Both the position numbers and the translations under genes were made by a program. From assembly GCA_946886995.1 (NCBI GenBank), contig CAMPJU010000041.1, positions 1 through 9,166 of the forward strand: 9,166 nt of DNA, in the 5' to 3' direction. The notes below the pieces were generated by a model. That model was given only the letters and a program-made list of their open reading frames with translations. It did no database searches and was not told the DNA's origin. Shown piece after piece: positions 7,789 through 9,166 of this stretch. The stretch's first letter is position 1, and each line of letters begins with the position of its first letter. The stretch comes from an uncultured Lysobacteraceae bacterium. Lineage in GTDB: Bacteria > Pseudomonadota > Gammaproteobacteria > Xanthomonadales > Xanthomonadaceae.

Positions 7789-8421
7789 TCAGGGCAGTGG
7801 CAGGCGGATGCGCCGGCCGTCCGCGACGAGTATGGCGCCGTCCGGATCGATGCGCTCCACCACGGCGTTCCCGGCGCGGTCGCCTTCGCCGAGGCGGCGG
7901 CCGTCGACGATCACGAAGCGGCGCGCGGGGTCCTCGGACCACAGGTGCATGCTGAGGTCGAGTGGTGGCAGTGCGCGACGCTCGCCCGCGGTCAGGTCGG
8001 CCAGCGGGATCGGCGCGGTGGCGGCGACGGGTTGCGCGACGGGTGCGGCCGTGGAGGTCGCGGCCGGAGGGGGCGGTGCCTGTTGCCGGTCCGGTGCCGG
8101 TGCGGATGGCGGCGCGGGCAATCGTGTCGCCGGGGCAGGGACGGGTACCGGCAACGTGCGCAAGGATCGCGCCGGAGCGAGCACCGCGGCAGGCGGGTCC
8201 ACGGGTGGCGCGTCCGGCGAGGGCGACGTGGTCGGCGCGCGCTGGGTGGCCCAGAAGACGGCTGCCGCGGCGACGAGCAGCAGCAACGGCACGGCGAGCC
8301 ATGCAGCGCGGTGGCGCGATGCGCGCGCCTGCGCGGGCGGCAACTCGAGTGCGAGCGCCGGCAGTTCGCCGCGGCGACGCTCCGCTTCGGATTTCCGCAA
8401 TGCATCGAGGATCAGCGACAT
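7789..8421 (-). CDS. gspB: Type II secretion accessory protein GspB
   Basis: Encodes 210 residues. The N-terminus MSLILDALRKSEAERRRGE is the hallmark of GspB/ExeB-like proteins. One membrane anchor (about 40-57) is followed by a long Pro/Ala-rich periplasmic linker (about 62-140). The conserved C-terminal domain (about 150-210) has LPPLDLSMHLWSEDPARRFV, IVDGRRLGEGD and a closing DGAILVADGRRIRLPLP. In Aeromonas, the ExeA-ExeB complex helps the GspD secretin multimer assemble in the outer membrane across peptidoglycan. The start is well supported by GAGGA at 8430-8434, 8 nt upstream, within the end of gspA. The longer open frame to 8805 is a gspA shadow. The gspA stop and this ATG are separated by one base (TGA-G-ATG), so the two are probably translated together. 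Confidence 0.92.
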   Translation of the reverse strand: MSLILDALRKSEAERRRGELPALALELPPAQARASRHRAAWLAVPLLLLVAAAAVFWATQRAPTTSPSPDAPPVDPPAAVLAPARSLRTLPVPVPAPATRLPAPPSAPAPDRQQAPPPPAATSTAAPVAQPVAATAPIPLADLTAGERRALPPLDLSMHLWSEDPARRFVIVDGRRLGEGDRAGNAVVERIDPDGAILVADGRRIRLPLP

Positions 8422-8422
8422 C

Positions 8423-9166
8423 TCACCGGTCCTCGCCGACGGTGCGGTCCAGCCGCGGTCCGGGATCGCCCGCGGCCAGTGCGAGTACGGTTTCCGGTCC
8501 GGCGATCCCGTCGGCCAGCAGGCCGCGTGCGGACTGGAAGCGGCGCAGCGCAGGACCCGGGTCGATGGCTGGATCCGTGCCGAGGTGGTCGGCAAGCCAG
8601 GCGCGCGACGCGTCGTCCGGCACGTCGCTGCCCGACACCATTGGCGCGAGGAACGCAGGGCCGCTCCAGGCCGTGACGAAGGCACCGTTCCACAGCACGT
8701 CCAGTGCCTGCCGGCTGGCCAGCGCCGGCGCCTCCCCGATGCGCAGCAACACCCGGTCCGTGTCCACGCCGAGCAACAGCACCCAGTGCGTCGCGCTGCC
8801 GGCATCGAGCGCCAGCAACGCCGGGCGAGCGAACGTCTGCAGTTTGTCCAGCCGGCCGCTGCCGGCGACGCAGTAGAGGCCCGGTGCCATCACCGGCCGG
8901 CACGCGTCCGGGATGCGCTCGACCGGCGGCGCCTGCACGTCCCACGCGCGCCACAGGTCGATCCAGCCGGCCGCGTCGTCGGCGTGCGCCGCCACGTGCC
9001 GCGCCAGTGCGTCGGCGTCGGGCAACGCCGGGGCCGCGATGGCTGGCACGACCGGCGTCGCGGCGGGAGGTGGCGTGGCCGGTTCCGCCGACCCGTTCCC
9101 GGTCGGCGCCGCGATCGCCGCCGCGACGGGCGGCTCGGCCGTGCGCGGCCAGAGCAGCACCACGAC
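8423..9166 (-). CDS. gspA: GspA/ExeA-type secretion ATPase, C-terminal part (5' end outside window)
   Basis: The frame is open to the right edge, giving 247 visible residues; the N-terminal AAA+ ATPase domain expected for GspA/ExeA would lie beyond 9166. The fragment begins with VVVLLWPR, probably the end of the membrane segment. A Pro/Ala-rich linker (about 10-45) leads to a C39-peptidase-like domain (about 75-170) with GLYCVAGSGRLDKL, RPALLAL, HWVLLLG and LDVLWNGAFVTAW. A peptidoglycan-binding type 1 domain follows (about 178-233; ALRRFQSARGLLADGIAGPET). Two cysteines (about 89 and 99) could form a disulfide. The C39-like part shows no obvious N-terminal catalytic Cys motif and is probably a non-catalytic binding module, as in other ExeA proteins. 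Position directly before gspB confirms the assignment. Expected role: an inner-membrane ATPase that binds peptidoglycan to let the secretin assemble. Confidence 0.88.
   Translation of the reverse strand, partial: VVVLLWPRTAEPPVAAAIAAPTGNGSAEPATPPPAATPVVPAIAAPALPDADALARHVAAHADDAAGWIDLWRAWDVQAPPVERIPDACRPVMAPGLYCVAGSGRLDKLQTFARPALLALDAGSATHWVLLLGVDTDRVLLRIGEAPALASRQALDVLWNGAFVTAWSGPAFLAPMVSGSDVPDDASRAWLADHLGTDPAIDPGPALRRFQSARGLLADGIAGPETVLALAAGDPGPRLDRTVGEDR
8430..8434 (-). promoter_or_regulatory. gspB ribosome-binding site inside gspA
   Basis: The minus strand reads GAGGA, 8 nt before the gspB ATG (8421) and within the last codons of gspA. It confirms the gspB start. Confidence 0.6.

Overview
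The window is very GC-rich (visibly around 70%) with tightly packed genes. It looks like a chromosomal segment of a high-GC gammaproteobacterium. A member of the Xanthomonadaceae/Lysobacteraceae (Lysobacter, Luteimonas and relatives) is my best guess. This rests on codon bias, the CsdA-type helicase, the gspA-gspB pair and general gene style, and is inference rather than a database result. I see no rRNA, tRNA, CRISPR array, insertion sequence or phage gene.

Layout from left to right. (1) Positions 1-926 (+) hold the 3' part of a BNR-repeat (beta-propeller) protein cut by the window edge. (2) Positions 1038-2198 (+) encode a lipoprotein with a ClpP/SppA-like serine-hydrolase fold. (3) Convergent to it, 2207-2803 (-) encodes a stand-alone MEDS-domain sensory protein. 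(4) Positions 2887-5452 (-) form a compact operon of a YbcJ-like S4 RNA-binding protein, LemA and a DUF2207 membrane protein, joined by two 4-bp ATGA stop/start overlaps. The MEDS gene lies 83 bp downstream on the same strand. (5) A 121-bp divergent spacer leads to 5574-7346 (+), a DeaD/CsdA-type DEAD-box RNA helicase with a DbpA-type RNA-binding domain. (6) Convergent to it, 7371-9166 (-) carries the C-terminal part of gspA, then gspB, then a DoxX-family membrane protein, closely spaced and probably co-transcribed.

Functional reading. The gspA/gspB products are expected to help the type II secretion secretin assemble through peptidoglycan. LemA and the DUF2207 protein form a conserved but functionally unresolved envelope pair. 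The helicase and the S4 protein act on RNA/ribosomes and are transcribed divergently from a shared spacer. The lipoprotein is a possible periplasmic hydrolase whose Ser and His are visible but whose third catalytic residue is not clear.

Nothing here is a clear new defence or mobile system. The items most worth a second look are the ClpP-like lipoprotein, the stand-alone MEDS protein, the S4-LemA-DUF2207 coupling, the DoxX gene behind gspAB, and two 7-bp hairpins that each hold a stop codon in a 4-nt loop at a convergent gene end.
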